A stretch of DNA of 64,000 nt from Rhodosalinus halophilus (GCF_003298775.1 NZ_QNTQ01000004.1:248001-312000); one strand, 5' to 3'; shown: positions 10,160-20,014, counted from the first letter of the stretch. Numbers and translations are program-made. The notes: generated by a model not told the origin, from the sequence alone.

Positions 10160-11260
10160 TCAGAAGAGGCGGAGCTGTGCCGCCCCGGCGGTGAGCGGCG
10201 CGAATGCGTCGGTGCGCAGCGGCGGCAGATGCTCGGCGAGCCCCGCGCGCCGGGCGGCCTTGGCGAACCGCTGCGCGATCATCTCGGCATGCACGCCCTC
10301 GCCGCGCATCCGGTGCCCCCAGTCGGGCGCATAATCGCGCCCGCCGTGCATCTCCCTCAGCCGTGCCATCACGCGGGCCGCGCGGTCGGGGCGGTGCTCT
10401 GCCAGCCATTCCTGCCAGAGCTCCGAGACCTCGCGCGGCAGGCGCAGCATGACCCAGCTCGCCGCGACGGCGCCGGCCGCCGCCGCCTCGGCCAGGATCG
10501 CCTCGATCTCGTGATCGGTCAGGCCTGGCACGATCGGCGAGACCATGACGCGCACCGGCACGCCCGCCTCCGACAACCGTCGGATCGCCGCCAGCCGGCG
10601 CGCGGGCGAGGGCGCGCGCGGCTCCATCCGCCGGGCGAGGTCGGGGTCGAGCGTGGTGACCGAGAAACCCACGCGCAGGATTCCCCTTGCCGCCATTGGC
10701 GCGAGAATGTCGATGTCGCGCTCTACGAGCGCGCCCTTGGTGACGATGCCGACCGGGTGGCCGGCTGCATCCAGAACCTCGAGGCAGGCGCGGGTCAGCC
10801 GCCGCTCGCGCTCGACCGGCTGATAGGGGTCCGTGGCCGTGCCGAGCGCGATGGTGGCGGGCCGGTAGCCGCGGTTGCCGAGTTCGCGCGCCAGAACCTC
10901 GGCGATGTTGGGACGGGCCACCAGGCGCGTCTCGAAGTCGAGGCCGGGCGAGAGGCCCAGGTAGGCATGCGTCGGCCGTGCGAAGCAGTAGATGCAGCCA
11001 TGTTCGCAGCCCCGATAAGGGTTGAGCGACCGGTCGAAGGGCACGTCGGGCGAGGTGTTGCGCGCAATGGCGCTTCTGACCCGCTCTTCGGTCACCTCGG
11101 TGCGCAGCGGGGGCAGCGGCTCGTCCTGCGTGCCCCATCCGTCGTCCACGGCCTCGCGGGCGGGCTCGAACCGACCCGACCGCGCGCTGGCGGCCCCCCG
11201 GCCGCGGCGGCGGGCGGGATCGACGCGGTCGGGCAGCGGGTCGGAGACAGCGGGGCGCAT
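10160..11260 (-). CDS. PA0069-type radical SAM protein (SplB-related), SOS-box promoter
   Basis: 366 residues with a radical SAM cluster motif CEHGCIYC (C-x3-C-x2-C) in NPYRGCEHGCIYCFAR, then TIALGTATDPYQPVE and VSPIVPGLTD. This matches the PA0069 family, distantly related to spore photoproduct lyase. Function unproven; DNA repair is a reasonable guess because its promoter carries an SOS box. I chose the ATG of MRPAVSDPLPDR because it lies directly at the predicted transcription start; an open extension upstream would run through the promoter and SOS box. Ends 7 bp from the opposing methyltransferase stop. Confidence 0.85.
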   Translation of the reverse strand: MRPAVSDPLPDRVDPARRRGRGAASARSGRFEPAREAVDDGWGTQDEPLPPLRTEVTEERVRSAIARNTSPDVPFDRSLNPYRGCEHGCIYCFARPTHAYLGLSPGLDFETRLVARPNIAEVLARELGNRGYRPATIALGTATDPYQPVERERRLTRACLEVLDAAGHPVGIVTKGALVERDIDILAPMAARGILRVGFSVTTLDPDLARRMEPRAPSPARRLAAIRRLSEAGVPVRVMVSPIVPGLTDHEIEAILAEAAAAGAVAASWVMLRLPREVSELWQEWLAEHRPDRAARVMARLREMHGGRDYAPDWGHRMRGEGVHAEMIAQRFAKAARRAGLAEHLPPLRTDAFAPLTAGAAQLRLF

Positions 11261-11296
11261 TGGCCGAAAAATAGAACAAATAGTGAACGCGGGCAA
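11261..11296 (-). promoter_or_regulatory. SOS-regulated promoter of the radical SAM gene
   Basis: Minus strand: -35 TTGCCC (11296-11291), 17-nt spacer, -10 TATTTT (11273-11268). The spacer contains the direct repeat GTTCACTATTTGTTC (11288-11274), an exact alphaproteobacterial LexA box (GTTC-N7-GTTC). The predicted transcription start falls at about 11261, next to the ATG at 11260, so the mRNA would be leaderless or nearly so. Confidence 0.75.
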
Positions 11297-11460
11297 CCCC
11301 TGCGATCTGTATGCCGCAGTCCGCCGACAATTGCGCAACGCGTCGGCTTCGGAACCGCTTGTGTCGCGAAACGCCAAGTCAGGTGGGCGCGTTTTGCCCA
11401 AACACGCCCGGAAGAGGCGTTACCGGCGCACGCCGGGGGCCTGGCCGAAGGAAGCGCGCA

Positions 11461-12165
<705 letters not shown>

Positions 12166-12189
12166 CCGCCGCCCCGGGGGGCGTGCAGG

Positions 12190-12840
12190 ATGACGACCGA
12201 CGCACCCGACGACGAGACCCTCACGCGGGCGGGCCTGTCGCCCGCGCGCACGGGCCGCGTGCTGCTGATCGCCTGCGGTGCGCTCGCGCGCGAGATCCTG
12301 GCGCTGCGCGACGCCAACGGCTGGAGTCATCTCGACCTGCACTGCCTGCCCGCCATCCTGCACAATCACCCCGACCGGATTCCCGAGGCCGTGCGCGCGG
12401 CGGTGGCGGAGCACGGCGCGGATTACGACTCGGTGCATGTCGTCTATGCCGACTGCGGCACGGGCGGACGGCTGGCCGAGGTCTGCCGCGACCTGGGCGT
12501 GGAGATGGTCGCGGGGCCGCACTGCTACGCCTTCTTCGAGGGCAACGCCGCCTTCGCCGCCCGCGCGGAGGAGGAGTTCACCGCGTTCTATCTCACCGAC
12601 TTCCTGGTGCGGCAGTTCGACGCCTTCGTGTGGAAACCGCTGGGCCTCGACCGGCACCCGGAGCTGCGGGACGCCTATTTCGGGCATTACGACACGCTCG
12701 TCTATCAGGCGCAGACCGACGACCCCGCGCTGACCGAAAAGGCGCGCGACTGCGCCGCTCGGCTGGGGCTGGCTTTCGAGCGGCGTTTCACGGGCTACGG
12801 CGAGTTGGAGACGGCGCTTCGGGACTGGGCTTCGCGCTGA
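12190..12840 (+). CDS. DUF1638 protein linked to the corrinoid protein
   Basis: 216 residues matching the DUF1638 family, which is repeatedly found beside corrinoid methyltransferase genes. Visible features: VLLIACGALAREILAL near the start, LHCLPAILHNHPDRIPEAV, and YADCGTGGRLAEVC. Several conserved Cys and His suggest a metal or cofactor site. From memory, mutant-fitness work in a roseobacter tied a DUF1638 gene to methionine synthesis; I cannot verify that here. The 24-bp spacing to the corrinoid gene supports co-transcription. The exact activity, for instance corrinoid reactivation or loading, is not known to me. Confidence 0.8.
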   Translation: MTTDAPDDETLTRAGLSPARTGRVLLIACGALAREILALRDANGWSHLDLHCLPAILHNHPDRIPEAVRAAVAEHGADYDSVHVVYADCGTGGRLAEVCRDLGVEMVAGPHCYAFFEGNAAFAARAEEEFTAFYLTDFLVRQFDAFVWKPLGLDRHPELRDAYFGHYDTLVYQAQTDDPALTEKARDCAARLGLAFERRFTGYGELETALRDWASR

Positions 12841-12897
12841 GCGCGAAGGCTGCCGGGGGGCTGTCCGCCCCCTGGGGCCGCCTTTGGCCCGCGAGGC

Positions 12898-13317
12898 TCA
12901 GGCGCTGGCCTTGGCCTCGGCGGCGTGCTGGCGGATGCGCTCGATCATGGCGCGCAGACCGTTGGACCGCTGCGCCGACAGATGATCGTGCAGATTGAGC
13001 CGGCCGAGTTCGGCGCGGGCGTCGGTGGCCAGTACCTCGTCGAGGGTGAGCCCGTCGTAGAGCCGGCGCAGGAGCGCGATCAGCCCGCGCACGATCATCG
13101 CGTCGCTGTCGCCCTCGAAGTGGAAGCGCCCTTCCTCGATCCGGGGATGCAGCCAGACCTGACTCGCGCAGCCCTCGACCTTGGTCGCGGGAACCTTGAG
13201 CGCGTCGTCGAGCGGCGGCATCGCCTTGCCCTCCTCGATCACGAGGCGGTAGCGGTCCTCCCAGTCGTCGAGGAACTCGAAATCCTCAACCATCTGCTCG
13301 AAGGCTTCGCTCGCCAT
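12898..13317 (-). CDS. sufE: SufE family cysteine desulfuration protein
   Basis: Takes persulfide sulfur from a cysteine desulfurase (SufS) for iron-sulfur cluster assembly. 139 residues, with the active cysteine in VEGCASQVWLHPRI and the family N-terminus FEFLDDWEDRYRLVIEEGK. Length normal. No other suf genes are in the window. Convergent with the DUF1638 gene, with a 57-bp gap rich in G and C runs. Confidence 0.95.
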   Translation of the reverse strand: MASEAFEQMVEDFEFLDDWEDRYRLVIEEGKAMPPLDDALKVPATKVEGCASQVWLHPRIEEGRFHFEGDSDAMIVRGLIALLRRLYDGLTLDEVLATDARAELGRLNLHDHLSAQRSNGLRAMIERIRQHAAEAKASA

Positions 13318-13452
13318 GCCTATGCGCTCCTCGTCCTGCGTGACATGCCAGACCTAGGCGCAGGGACGCGAAGGGTCCAGCCCCGGTTCGGCGCTTTTCA
13401 AGTCATGGCCGATGCGATAACCGGAAAGACGACCGGACAAGGGGGACGGGCC

Positions 13453-13953
13453 ATGCGCGCGACGGTGACGGGGCTTCTGGCGGCGGCGCTGCTGGTGTCG
13501 GGCTGCGCGACCATCCGCGACTCGCGCCTCAACCCGGTGAACTGGTTCGGCCGCAGCGCCGAGGTGGCGGTGCGCGCCGAGACCGACCGCAACCCCCTGC
13601 TTCCCCGCCGCGGCGCCTTCGCCCGGCCCGAGGACGTCTATCAGGGCGAGCCGATCGACCGGATCACGGCGCTCACGATCGAGCCCTTGCCCGGCGGCGC
13701 GGTGCTGCGCGCGACCGGCGTGGCGGCGCGGCAGGGCCCATACGACGTGCAGCTCACGCCCGTCGAGGCCGCCTCGACCGACGAGATACTGACCTTCACC
13801 TTCGACCGGCGGCTGCCGCGGCGCGGCACGCCGGTGGGCCCCGAGCAGACCCGGGAGGTGACGGTCGCGACGCATCTCACCGATCTGGAGCTCGCCGGCG
13901 TGCGGACGATCCGCGTCATCGCCGCACGCAACGCGCGCGAGCTTCGGCGGTAA
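13453..13953 (+). CDS. Small outer-membrane-type lipoprotein, hypothetical
   Basis: 166 residues. An N-terminal signal ends in a lipobox (LLVSGCATIRDS), so the mature protein is probably a lipid-anchored Cys-20 form. The body is a compact mixed domain with no family I can name; NPVNWFG and IRVIAARNARELRR are conserved-looking in roseobacter homologues as far as I recall. Stand-alone gene on the plus strand between sufE and rnd, convergent with rnd (3 bp between stops). Confidence 0.7.
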   Translation: MRATVTGLLAAALLVSGCATIRDSRLNPVNWFGRSAEVAVRAETDRNPLLPRRGAFARPEDVYQGEPIDRITALTIEPLPGGAVLRATGVAARQGPYDVQLTPVEAASTDEILTFTFDRRLPRRGTPVGPEQTREVTVATHLTDLELAGVRTIRVIAARNARELRR

Positions 13954-13956
13954 CGC

Positions 13957-15117
13957 TCACTCCAGGTCGATCACCTGCACGTTGCGGCCCTTCGCGGCCA
14001 GCGCGATACGCCCCTCGCAGAGCCGCAGCGCGTCCTCGCCGAAGACCTCGCGCCGCCAGCCCGTCAGCGCGGGCAGGTCACGCTCTCCGGCCGCGATGGC
14101 GTCGAGATCGGCGGCCGGGGCGATCAGCTTGGAAGCAACGCCCGCGCTTTCCGTCTTGGCCTTGAGCAGCACCCGCAGGAGATCGGCCAGCGCCGGGTTG
14201 GGCTGCGCCTTGTCCCGGCTGCGGTCGACGCGGGGGAGCTCGTCCTCGGGGCACTCGAGCCCCGCCTTCACGGCCGCGAGGATACCTTCGGCGATCTCCC
14301 CCTTGCGCGCCTCGCGCAGCAAAAGCCGCAGGCGGCCCAGTTCCTTCATGTCGCGCGGCTTGCTCGAGGCGATCTCGAGCAGGGCGTCGTCCTTGAAGAC
14401 CCGGTTGCGGGGGATGTCGCGCGCCTGCGCGTAGGCCTCGCGGAAGCGGGCGAGTTCGCGCACGATGGCGAGAAAGCGTGGCTGGTCGTTGCGCGTGCGG
14501 ATCCGTTTCCAGGCGTCGGCCGGCCTGAGTTCGTAGGTCTCGGGATCGGTGAGCGCGGCGATCTCCTCGGCCACCCAGCGGTCGCGCCCCGTCTCGGCCA
14601 GCCGCGCGGAGAGATGCTCGTAGATCGCCCGCAGATGCGTGACGTCGGCCAGCGCATAGGCCTTCTGCGCCTCGGACAGCGGGCGGCGCGACCAGTCGGT
14701 GAAGCGCGAGGTCTTGTCGAGGCCGGCCTTGGCGATCTTCCTGACCAGCGTCTCGTAGCCTACCTGCTCGCCGAAGCCGCAGACCATGGCGGCCACCTGC
14801 GTGTCGAAGAGCGGCGTGGGGATCACCCCGGCATCGACGTAGAAGATCTCGAGATCCTGGCGCGCCGCATGAAAGACCTTGACGGTGCTCTGGTCGCGGA
14901 AGAGCGCATAGAGCGGGTCGAGATCCAGATCGCCCTCGATCGGATCGACCAGCACCGCCGTATCCTCGCCCTCGCCGGGGATCGCCATCTGCAACAGGCA
15001 GAGCTTCGCATAGTAGCTGCGCTCGCGCATGAACTCGGTGTCCACGGTGACGTAGGGGGCCTCCTGCGCGCGGCTGCAGAACGCGGCGAGATCCTCGGTG
15101 GTGGTGATGGTGCGCAT
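13957..15117 (-). CDS. rnd: Ribonuclease D
   Basis: 3'-5' exoribonuclease trimming tRNA and other stable RNA precursors. 386 residues. DEDD-y exonuclease motifs: VTVDTEFMRE near the start, KVFHAARQDLEIF (Exo II) and YALADVTHLRAIYE (Exo III). An HRDC domain follows at about 210-290 (FREAYAQARDIPRNRVFKDDALLEIA). Length is normal for the family. It lies 84 bp after purN on the same strand, so it is probably transcribed with purM-purN or from a promoter in that gap. Confidence 0.95.
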   Translation of the reverse strand: MRTITTTEDLAAFCSRAQEAPYVTVDTEFMRERSYYAKLCLLQMAIPGEGEDTAVLVDPIEGDLDLDPLYALFRDQSTVKVFHAARQDLEIFYVDAGVIPTPLFDTQVAAMVCGFGEQVGYETLVRKIAKAGLDKTSRFTDWSRRPLSEAQKAYALADVTHLRAIYEHLSARLAETGRDRWVAEEIAALTDPETYELRPADAWKRIRTRNDQPRFLAIVRELARFREAYAQARDIPRNRVFKDDALLEIASSKPRDMKELGRLRLLLREARKGEIAEGILAAVKAGLECPEDELPRVDRSRDKAQPNPALADLLRVLLKAKTESAGVASKLIAPAADLDAIAAGERDLPALTGWRREVFGEDALRLCEGRIALAAKGRNVQVIDLE

Positions 15118-15201
15118 TCAGGCCCCGAAACGCTTGCTGGACGGCCCCTTGCGGGCGTGGCGGAGTGCATACGCGAAGGGGGCGACGAAGAAAAGCCGCC
15201 C

Positions 15202-15810
15202 TCAATCGAGGCGGAGCGGGGTGCGGTCGCCCTCGGCCACCCGGCGCAGCACGGCCGGATAGAGACGGTGCTCGGCCTCGAGCACGCGCGCGGCAAGCGT
15301 CTCGGGCGTGTCGTCCGGCAGGACCGGCACCTCCGCCTGCCCCAGGATCGGCCCGTCGTCGAGCGCGGGCGTGACCTCGTGCACGGTGCAGCCATGGCGC
15401 GTCTCGCCGGCCGCGAGGGCACGGGCGTGGGTGTCGAGCCCGCGGAACTTCGGCAGCAGCGAGGGATGAATGTTGAGGATGCGCCCCGCGCGGCGGGCGA
15501 CGAAATCGGCCGAGAGCACGCGCATGAAGCCGGCGAGGCAGATCAGATCGGGCCGTGCGGGCGCGAGCGCCTCTTCCAGCGCCGCCTCGAAGGCGGCCCG
15601 GTCCGGATGGGCGCGGTGATCCACCACCGCCGTCGGCACGCCGAGGGCGCGGGCCCTATCCAGCCCCCCGGCGCCGGGGACGTTGGAGAGCACGAGCACG
15701 GGCCGCGCCGGATGCTCGCCGGTCATGCTCTCCACCAGCCGCACCATGTTGGATCCCGACCCCGAGATCAGGATCGCGACCCTGACGGGCTCAGGCGAGC
15801 CGGCCGTCAT
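15202..15810 (-). CDS. purN: Phosphoribosylglycinamide formyltransferase (GAR transformylase)
   Basis: Transfers the formyl group of 10-formyl-THF to GAR in purine synthesis. 202 residues, with GSGSNM near the start (phosphate binding), the catalytic segment [21 protein letters not shown], and [18 protein letters not shown] placed the start at [11 protein letters not shown], which overlaps the end of purM by 20 bp, a common purM-purN arrangement. Operon order is purM then purN. Confidence 0.96.
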   Translation of the reverse strand: MTAGSPEPVRVAILISGSGSNMVRLVESMTGEHPARPVLVLSNVPGAGGLDRARALGVPTAVVDHRAHPDRAAFEAALEEALAPARPDLICLAGFMRVLSADFVARRAGRILNIHPSLLPKFRGLDTHARALAAGETRHGCTVHEVTPALDDGPILGQAEVPVLPDDTPETLAARVLEAEHRLYPAVLRRVAEGDRTPLRLD

Positions 15811-16837
15811 AGGCGACCCCCTGCCCCGCCTCGACGCGGCCGATGACATGCACGCGCTCGCCCTCGGCCTCGAGCAGAGCTGCCACCGCCTCGGCCTTCT
15901 CCGGGGCCGCCACGGCCACCATGCCGATCCCGCAGTTGAAGCTGCGCAGCATCTCCGCCTCGGCAACCTCTCCCGCCTCGCGCAGCCAGCCGAAGACCGG
16001 CGGCAGCGTCCAGGCGGAGAGATCCACCCGTGCGCCCAGCCCCTCGGGCAGGACGCGCGGCAGGTTCTCGGTCAGCCCGCCGCCGGTGACATGCGCGAGC
16101 GCCCGCAGCCCGCCAGCCCGACGCGCCGCGAGCGCGGGGCGCACGTAGAGCCGGGTGGGCGTCAGCAGCGCCTCGCCCAGCGTCGCGCCCGAGAAGGGCG
16201 AGGGAGCGTGCCAATCCAGCTCCTCGGCCTCGGCCACACGCCTGACGAGCGAGAAGCCGTTGGAATGCACTCCGTCCGAGGCGAGGCCCAGCAGCACATC
16301 CCCCTCGGCCACGCCCGCGGGCAGATGCGAGCCCCGCTCCAGCGCGCCGACGGCGAAGCCGGCGAGGTCGAAGTCGCCCGTCGCATACATGCCCGGCATC
16401 TCGGCCGTCTCGCCGCCGATCAGCGCGCAGCCCGCGCCCGCACAGCCCTCGGCCACGCCCTCGATCACCTGCGCGGCCGCCTCTGGGGCGAGCTTGCCGG
16501 TGGCGAAATAGTCGAGAAAGAAGAGCGGCTCGGCGCCCTGGCAGACGAGATCGTTGACGCACATCGCGACGAGGTCGATCCCGATGGTCGAGAGCCGACC
16601 GGTGTCGATCGCGATGCGCAGCTTGGTGCCCACCCCGTCCGTTGCCGCCACGAGGATCGGATCCGCGAAGCCGGCGGCCTTGAGATCGAAGAGCGCGCCG
16701 AAGCCGCCCAGGCCGCCCATGACGCCCGGACGCGCCGTGCGCCTGGCCGCCGGCGCGATGCGCTCCACGAGCGCCTCGCCGGCGGAGATGTCCACGCCCG
16801 CCTCGCGATAGGTCATCCCCCTGCGCGTGTCGCTCAT
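15791..16837 (-). CDS. purM: Phosphoribosylformylglycinamidine cyclo-ligase (AIR synthetase)
   Basis: ATP-dependent ring closure of FGAM to AIR. 348 residues with [20 protein letters not shown], the glycine-rich [40 protein letters not shown] and [13 protein letters not shown], all PurM signatures. Full length. Overlaps purN by 20 bp. About 190 bp of non-coding DNA separate it from the DUF305 gene upstream, where its promoter is expected; no clear box stood out there. Confidence 0.97.
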   Translation of the reverse strand: MSDTRRGMTYREAGVDISAGEALVERIAPAARRTARPGVMGGLGGFGALFDLKAAGFADPILVAATDGVGTKLRIAIDTGRLSTIGIDLVAMCVNDLVCQGAEPLFFLDYFATGKLAPEAAAQVIEGVAEGCAGAGCALIGGETAEMPGMYATGDFDLAGFAVGALERGSHLPAGVAEGDVLLGLASDGVHSNGFSLVRRVAEAEELDWHAPSPFSGATLGEALLTPTRLYVRPALAARRAGGLRALAHVTGGGLTENLPRVLPEGLGARVDLSAWTLPPVFGWLREAGEVAEAEMLRSFNCGIGMVAVAAPEKAEAVAALLEAEGERVHVIGRVEAGQGVAYDGRLA

Positions 16838-17027
16838 CGGCGTCGCTCCCTCTGCGTCGCGCAGCGCCTAGACCATCGGCGCGGCGCAGGCAACGGTATG
16901 TCCGTGGTCGGGAGCTTCGCGCTGAGCGGGCCTTTCGTCAGGCGCAGGGTTCGGGCGCTCCACGGCAGCGTGCTGCCGCGATCAAGGGCGACCGGCACAT
17001 GAGACGGGCGAAGGCGGCGGAGCGCCC

Positions 17028-17909
17028 TCAAGCGCAAGCCCAGGTTCCCCGGTAGCCCACCGTCAACCCTTCGGAGAGCTTGAAGCGCAGGTCGGCCGTG
17101 TCGTCCGCGTCGCGCGGCACGATCTCCAGTCTCAGGCCGTTCGCGCGAAAGACGCGGCCATCGCCGGGCAGCGTGCCGTCGCGCGTGCCAGGCATCTCGG
17201 TCAGAGGCACGATCCGGCCGCTCAGCTTCATCGCCGCCCGCGCCCCGTCGTCGCCCGCCCATGTGACGAGGACCGGATCGCTGCGCGTGGTGCGGGTGAA
17301 GCGGCAGCGCACCTCGGCGCCGCCGGTGGCGCGGTCGATCTCCGCCGCAGTCATGTCCGCGGCATCGAGGGTGGCGAGCGTCGGCCCGGCGAGCGCGCCC
17401 TCCACATCTGCAACCGGTGCGGACGTCTTCGGCTCCTGCATCGAGGGCGGCACCTCTGCGTCCACCTCGCCCTCCAGCACAGCGATCAGGTAGCGCATCT
17501 CCGAGATCTCCTTCTGCTGCGCGGCGATGATCTCGTCGGCCAGCTTGCGCACGCGCGGATCCTCGATCTCGGCGCGGCTGCTGGTCAGGATGGCGATGGA
17601 GTGGTGCGGGATCATCGCCCGCATGTAGCTTTCGCCATCCACGGTCACCTGACTGCGCACCAGCCAGAGCGACCCGCCGAAGGCGACGACGGCGAGCGCA
17701 TAGATGGCCGCATTGATCGCCCTGTTGCGATACATCCCCAGCATGAAGCTGAGCATGATGATCGCCATGCTGGCCCCCATGAGCACGGCCATGTAGGCGC
17801 GCGTCTCGCTCCAGAACACATGCGACCAGACGTAGGTGTTGAGATACATCAGCCCGAACATCACGACCGTAGAGGTCGCGATCATCGCGGCGAAACGCCA
17901 GTAGGACAT
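17028..17909 (-). CDS. Membrane DUF305 protein with C-terminal beta domain
   Basis: 293 residues. Three transmembrane helices (about 7-27, 35-58, 68-85) precede a DUF305 four-helix domain with MRAMIPHHSIAILTSSRA and LADEIIAAQQKEISEM. DUF305 proteins bind metals through the His pair and are often tied to copper or metal handling. The last about 110 residues (from ADMTAAEIDRA) look like a separate beta-rich, lipocalin-like module. I chose MSYWRFAAM as start because AAGGAG lies 7 bp before it; an ATG 19 codons upstream lacks this. Substrate unknown. Confidence 0.75.
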   Translation of the reverse strand: MSYWRFAAMIATSTVVMFGLMYLNTYVWSHVFWSETRAYMAVLMGASMAIIMLSFMLGMYRNRAINAAIYALAVVAFGGSLWLVRSQVTVDGESYMRAMIPHHSIAILTSSRAEIEDPRVRKLADEIIAAQQKEISEMRYLIAVLEGEVDAEVPPSMQEPKTSAPVADVEGALAGPTLATLDAADMTAAEIDRATGGAEVRCRFTRTTRSDPVLVTWAGDDGARAAMKLSGRIVPLTEMPGTRDGTLPGDGRVFRANGLRLEIVPRDADDTADLRFKLSEGLTVGYRGTWACA

Positions 17910-17965
17910 CCTCAGTCTCCTTCGGTCCTTCGACGCAAGGCGTGCCGCGATGCGGCCCACCTGCA

Positions 17966-18427
17966 TCACAGCAGAGCGACCCCCAGCAGGCCGGCCGCCG
18001 CCACCGGCATCTGCACGACCCGGAGCCCCGCGAACCACAGCGGGGCTTCGCCGCGACCCGCGGCCCAGGGGTCGAGCGCGCCGAGGCTGGCGAAGCCCGC
18101 GATCAGCAGCCACAGCGCGCCCTGCAATGGCAGGAGCAGCGCCGCGAGGCCGGCGGCGAAGAGCCAGGCGAAGATCGCCATCTGCGCCCGCGTCGCGCCG
18201 CCCTCGGTGCGGAAACTCAGGCCGCGGCGCACGCCGGAGAAGAAGAGCAGCAGCGCCGCACCCCAGAGCCGCACGGCCTCACGCACCGGCGCGTCAGGCA
18301 AGAGCCACAGCGCGAGCACGGCGAGCGGAAAGGGCGCCACGGCGAGGAAGGCCAGCCAGAGCCCTTCGCGCGGGGGGCGCGTGGTTTCGTGCACGATCAC
18401 GGTGCGCTCGGTCTCGGCTTCGCTCAT
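17966..18427 (-). CDS. Small integral membrane protein, DUF3429-like
   Basis: 153 residues, four to five hydrophobic helices. Segment LWGAALLLFFSGVRRGLSFRTE resembles the DUF3429 family, where a Gly-rich SFLGGVxWG stretch sits at the same place. N-terminus cytoplasmic and charged (SEAETERTVIVHETTRPP). It lies 56 bp upstream of the DUF305 gene on the same strand, so the two may form a pair. No function is known to me. Confidence 0.6.
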   Translation of the reverse strand: MSEAETERTVIVHETTRPPREGLWLAFLAVAPFPLAVLALWLLPDAPVREAVRLWGAALLLFFSGVRRGLSFRTEGGATRAQMAIFAWLFAAGLAALLLPLQGALWLLIAGFASLGALDPWAAGRGEAPLWFAGLRVVQMPVAAAGLLGVALL

Positions 18428-18510
18428 CTCGGACCAATCCGGCAGGGCGGCCCGCGGTTCCCCGCGACAGGCCCCTTGCCCGCCCCCGGTGCGCCCCTAT
18501 GCTCGCGGCC

Positions 18511-19200
18511 ATGCGCCGCATCGCCCTGATCCTCGCCTGTCTGCTCCTCGCCGCCTGCGCGCGGCCGCTCACGCAGGGCGAGCGCGCCTTCGCGGCGCTC
18601 ACGCACGGCGAATCCCTCCACCTGGACCGGATCAGGCTGCACGACGGCGCGCTGGTGGGCTCCTACACCTGGGTGCGTCCGCCGCGCCCGCGCACCACCT
18701 GCCGCGAACGGATCTGGCCGCCGGGCGAGGTGGGCGAGCCGGTCGAGGTGTCACCCGGCGCGATCGCGCTCTTCAACCGGATCTTCTATCGCCGCGACCT
18801 CTACGCGCCCGATTTCATGCCGGGCTTTCCCGAGCGGCTCTACCTCGCCGAGGCGATGCTGCTCGCGCACGAGCTCACCCACGTCTGGCAGTGGCAGCAC
18901 CGCGACCGCACCGGCTATCACCCGTTCCGGGCGGCGGCCGAGCACGTCCGGTCGGACGACCCCTATCTCTTCGAGGAACAGACGGCGGATTTCCTGAGCT
19001 TCGGCTTCGAGCAGCAGGGCGCGATCATGGAGGAATACGTCTGCTGCGCCGTGCTCGACCCGGAAGCCCCACGAACCGCGCGGCTGCGCGCGATGCTCGC
19101 GCAGGAGATTCCGATGGGCGATCTCGACGCGGCGCTCGGCACTTCCGAGGTTGTGATTCCATGGGCCGGCGCCGAGACGGAGGGGATCTGCCGCGCCTGA
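18511..19200 (+). CDS. Lipoprotein with HEXXH zinc-peptidase-like motif
   Basis: 229 residues. Signal peptide with lipobox LLLAACARPL. The central stretch LLAHELTHVWQWQH has the HExxH pattern of zinc metallopeptidases, and a downstream Glu in LFEEQTADF could be the third ligand. It probably sits on the periplasmic side of a membrane. It may be a peptidase, or a non-catalytic relative as in some DUF4157-like vgr proteins. An ATG 4 codons upstream (18499) is possible. Divergent from the DUF3429-like gene. Confidence 0.65.
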   Translation: MRRIALILACLLLAACARPLTQGERAFAALTHGESLHLDRIRLHDGALVGSYTWVRPPRPRTTCRERIWPPGEVGEPVEVSPGAIALFNRIFYRRDLYAPDFMPGFPERLYLAEAMLLAHELTHVWQWQHRDRTGYHPFRAAAEHVRSDDPYLFEEQTADFLSFGFEQQGAIMEEYVCCAVLDPEAPRTARLRAMLAQEIPMGDLDAALGTSEVVIPWAGAETEGICRA

Positions 19201-19202
19201 GT

Positions 19203-19601
19203 TCAGTCCTGGACGCTGCGCAGCCAGGCGACGAGGTCGGCCACCGGCTCGGTCGTCATGATCGGCTGGCCGGAAGGCGCCTTGACCGCGACCATCGCGC
19301 CACCCTCGAAGAAATCGCCGTAGACCGGCATCGGGCTGCCGTGTGCCACCAGCGGATCGCGCCCGTCGATCCGCCGGACGACGTCGGTCGTGGGAAAGAC
19401 GCCGTCTTTCGCAGCGCTGAGTGCCGTAAGATCGGTGGGCAGCAGCGTGAGGATGGCCGCCATCGGCCCGTTCCCCTCGCCCTCCATGCCGTGACAGGCG
19501 GCGCAGTGGGTGCGGTAGAGCGCCTTGCCGACCTCGGGGTCCTGCGCGGCGAGCGGGGTCGCGGCGACGAGCGCGGCGAGCGTGAAGGCGACGCGGGTCA
19601 A
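19203..19601 (-). CDS. c-type cytochrome, periplasmic
   Basis: 132 residues with a cleavable signal peptide (MTRVAFTLAALVAATPLAAQ) and one haem c site CAACH in YRTHCAACHGMEGEG. The distal Met ligand is probably in HGSPMPVYGDFF. C-terminal ADLVAWLRSVQD is typical of monohaem class I cytochromes. Its ATG overlaps the stop of the upstream cytochrome gene by 4 bp (ATGA), so the two are translationally coupled. Electron partners unknown. Confidence 0.85.
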   Translation of the reverse strand: MTRVAFTLAALVAATPLAAQDPEVGKALYRTHCAACHGMEGEGNGPMAAILTLLPTDLTALSAAKDGVFPTTDVVRRIDGRDPLVAHGSPMPVYGDFFEGGAMVAVKAPSGQPIMTTEPVADLVAWLRSVQD

Positions 19602-20014
19602 GAGGGCACCTCCTGGATGCTTTCGAGATAGACGAGCAGCGCGGCCAGCGGGCGGGGCACGGGGGAAAGCAGGCCGTCGCCGGTGTCGACCGGCACGGTC
19701 TCGCCCATCAGCAACTCGCCGAATTCCGGCATCTCCGGCCCTTCCACCTGACCGCGCGTGTAACCGTCTATCGTGGAAAGAACCTCGGCACGCGGAAAGG
19801 TTCCGCCGTTACGCGCCGCGATCCGCGTCAGGTCTGCCGGGCGGAGCCCGCCCTCTCCCGCCAGCGGCCCGTCCCCGCGGCCCTCCGGGCCGTGGCAGAC
19901 GGCGCAGTAATCGGCATAGAGCGCCCGCCCCTCCGGCGGCTCGGGCATGGCTGTCACTGCGGCGCAGCCGGCGGCGATCAGCGCCAGGGGAACGAAGGCG
20001 GCACGTGGGCTCAT
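19598..20014 (-). CDS. c-type cytochrome, lipid-anchored
   Basis: 138 residues. The signal ends in a lipobox-like IAAGCAAV, so this copy is probably a lipoprotein, unlike its neighbour. One haem c site CAVCH in YADYCAVCHGPEGRGDGP; the Met ligand is probably in EMPEFGELLMG. The fold and motif order (haem site, LRPADLTRIAARNGGTFP, final helix LLVYLESIQ) parallel the downstream cytochrome, suggesting an old tandem duplication. First gene of the pair. Confidence 0.82.
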   Translation of the reverse strand: MSPRAAFVPLALIAAGCAAVTAMPEPPEGRALYADYCAVCHGPEGRGDGPLAGEGGLRPADLTRIAARNGGTFPRAEVLSTIDGYTRGQVEGPEMPEFGELLMGETVPVDTGDGLLSPVPRPLAALLVYLESIQEVPS

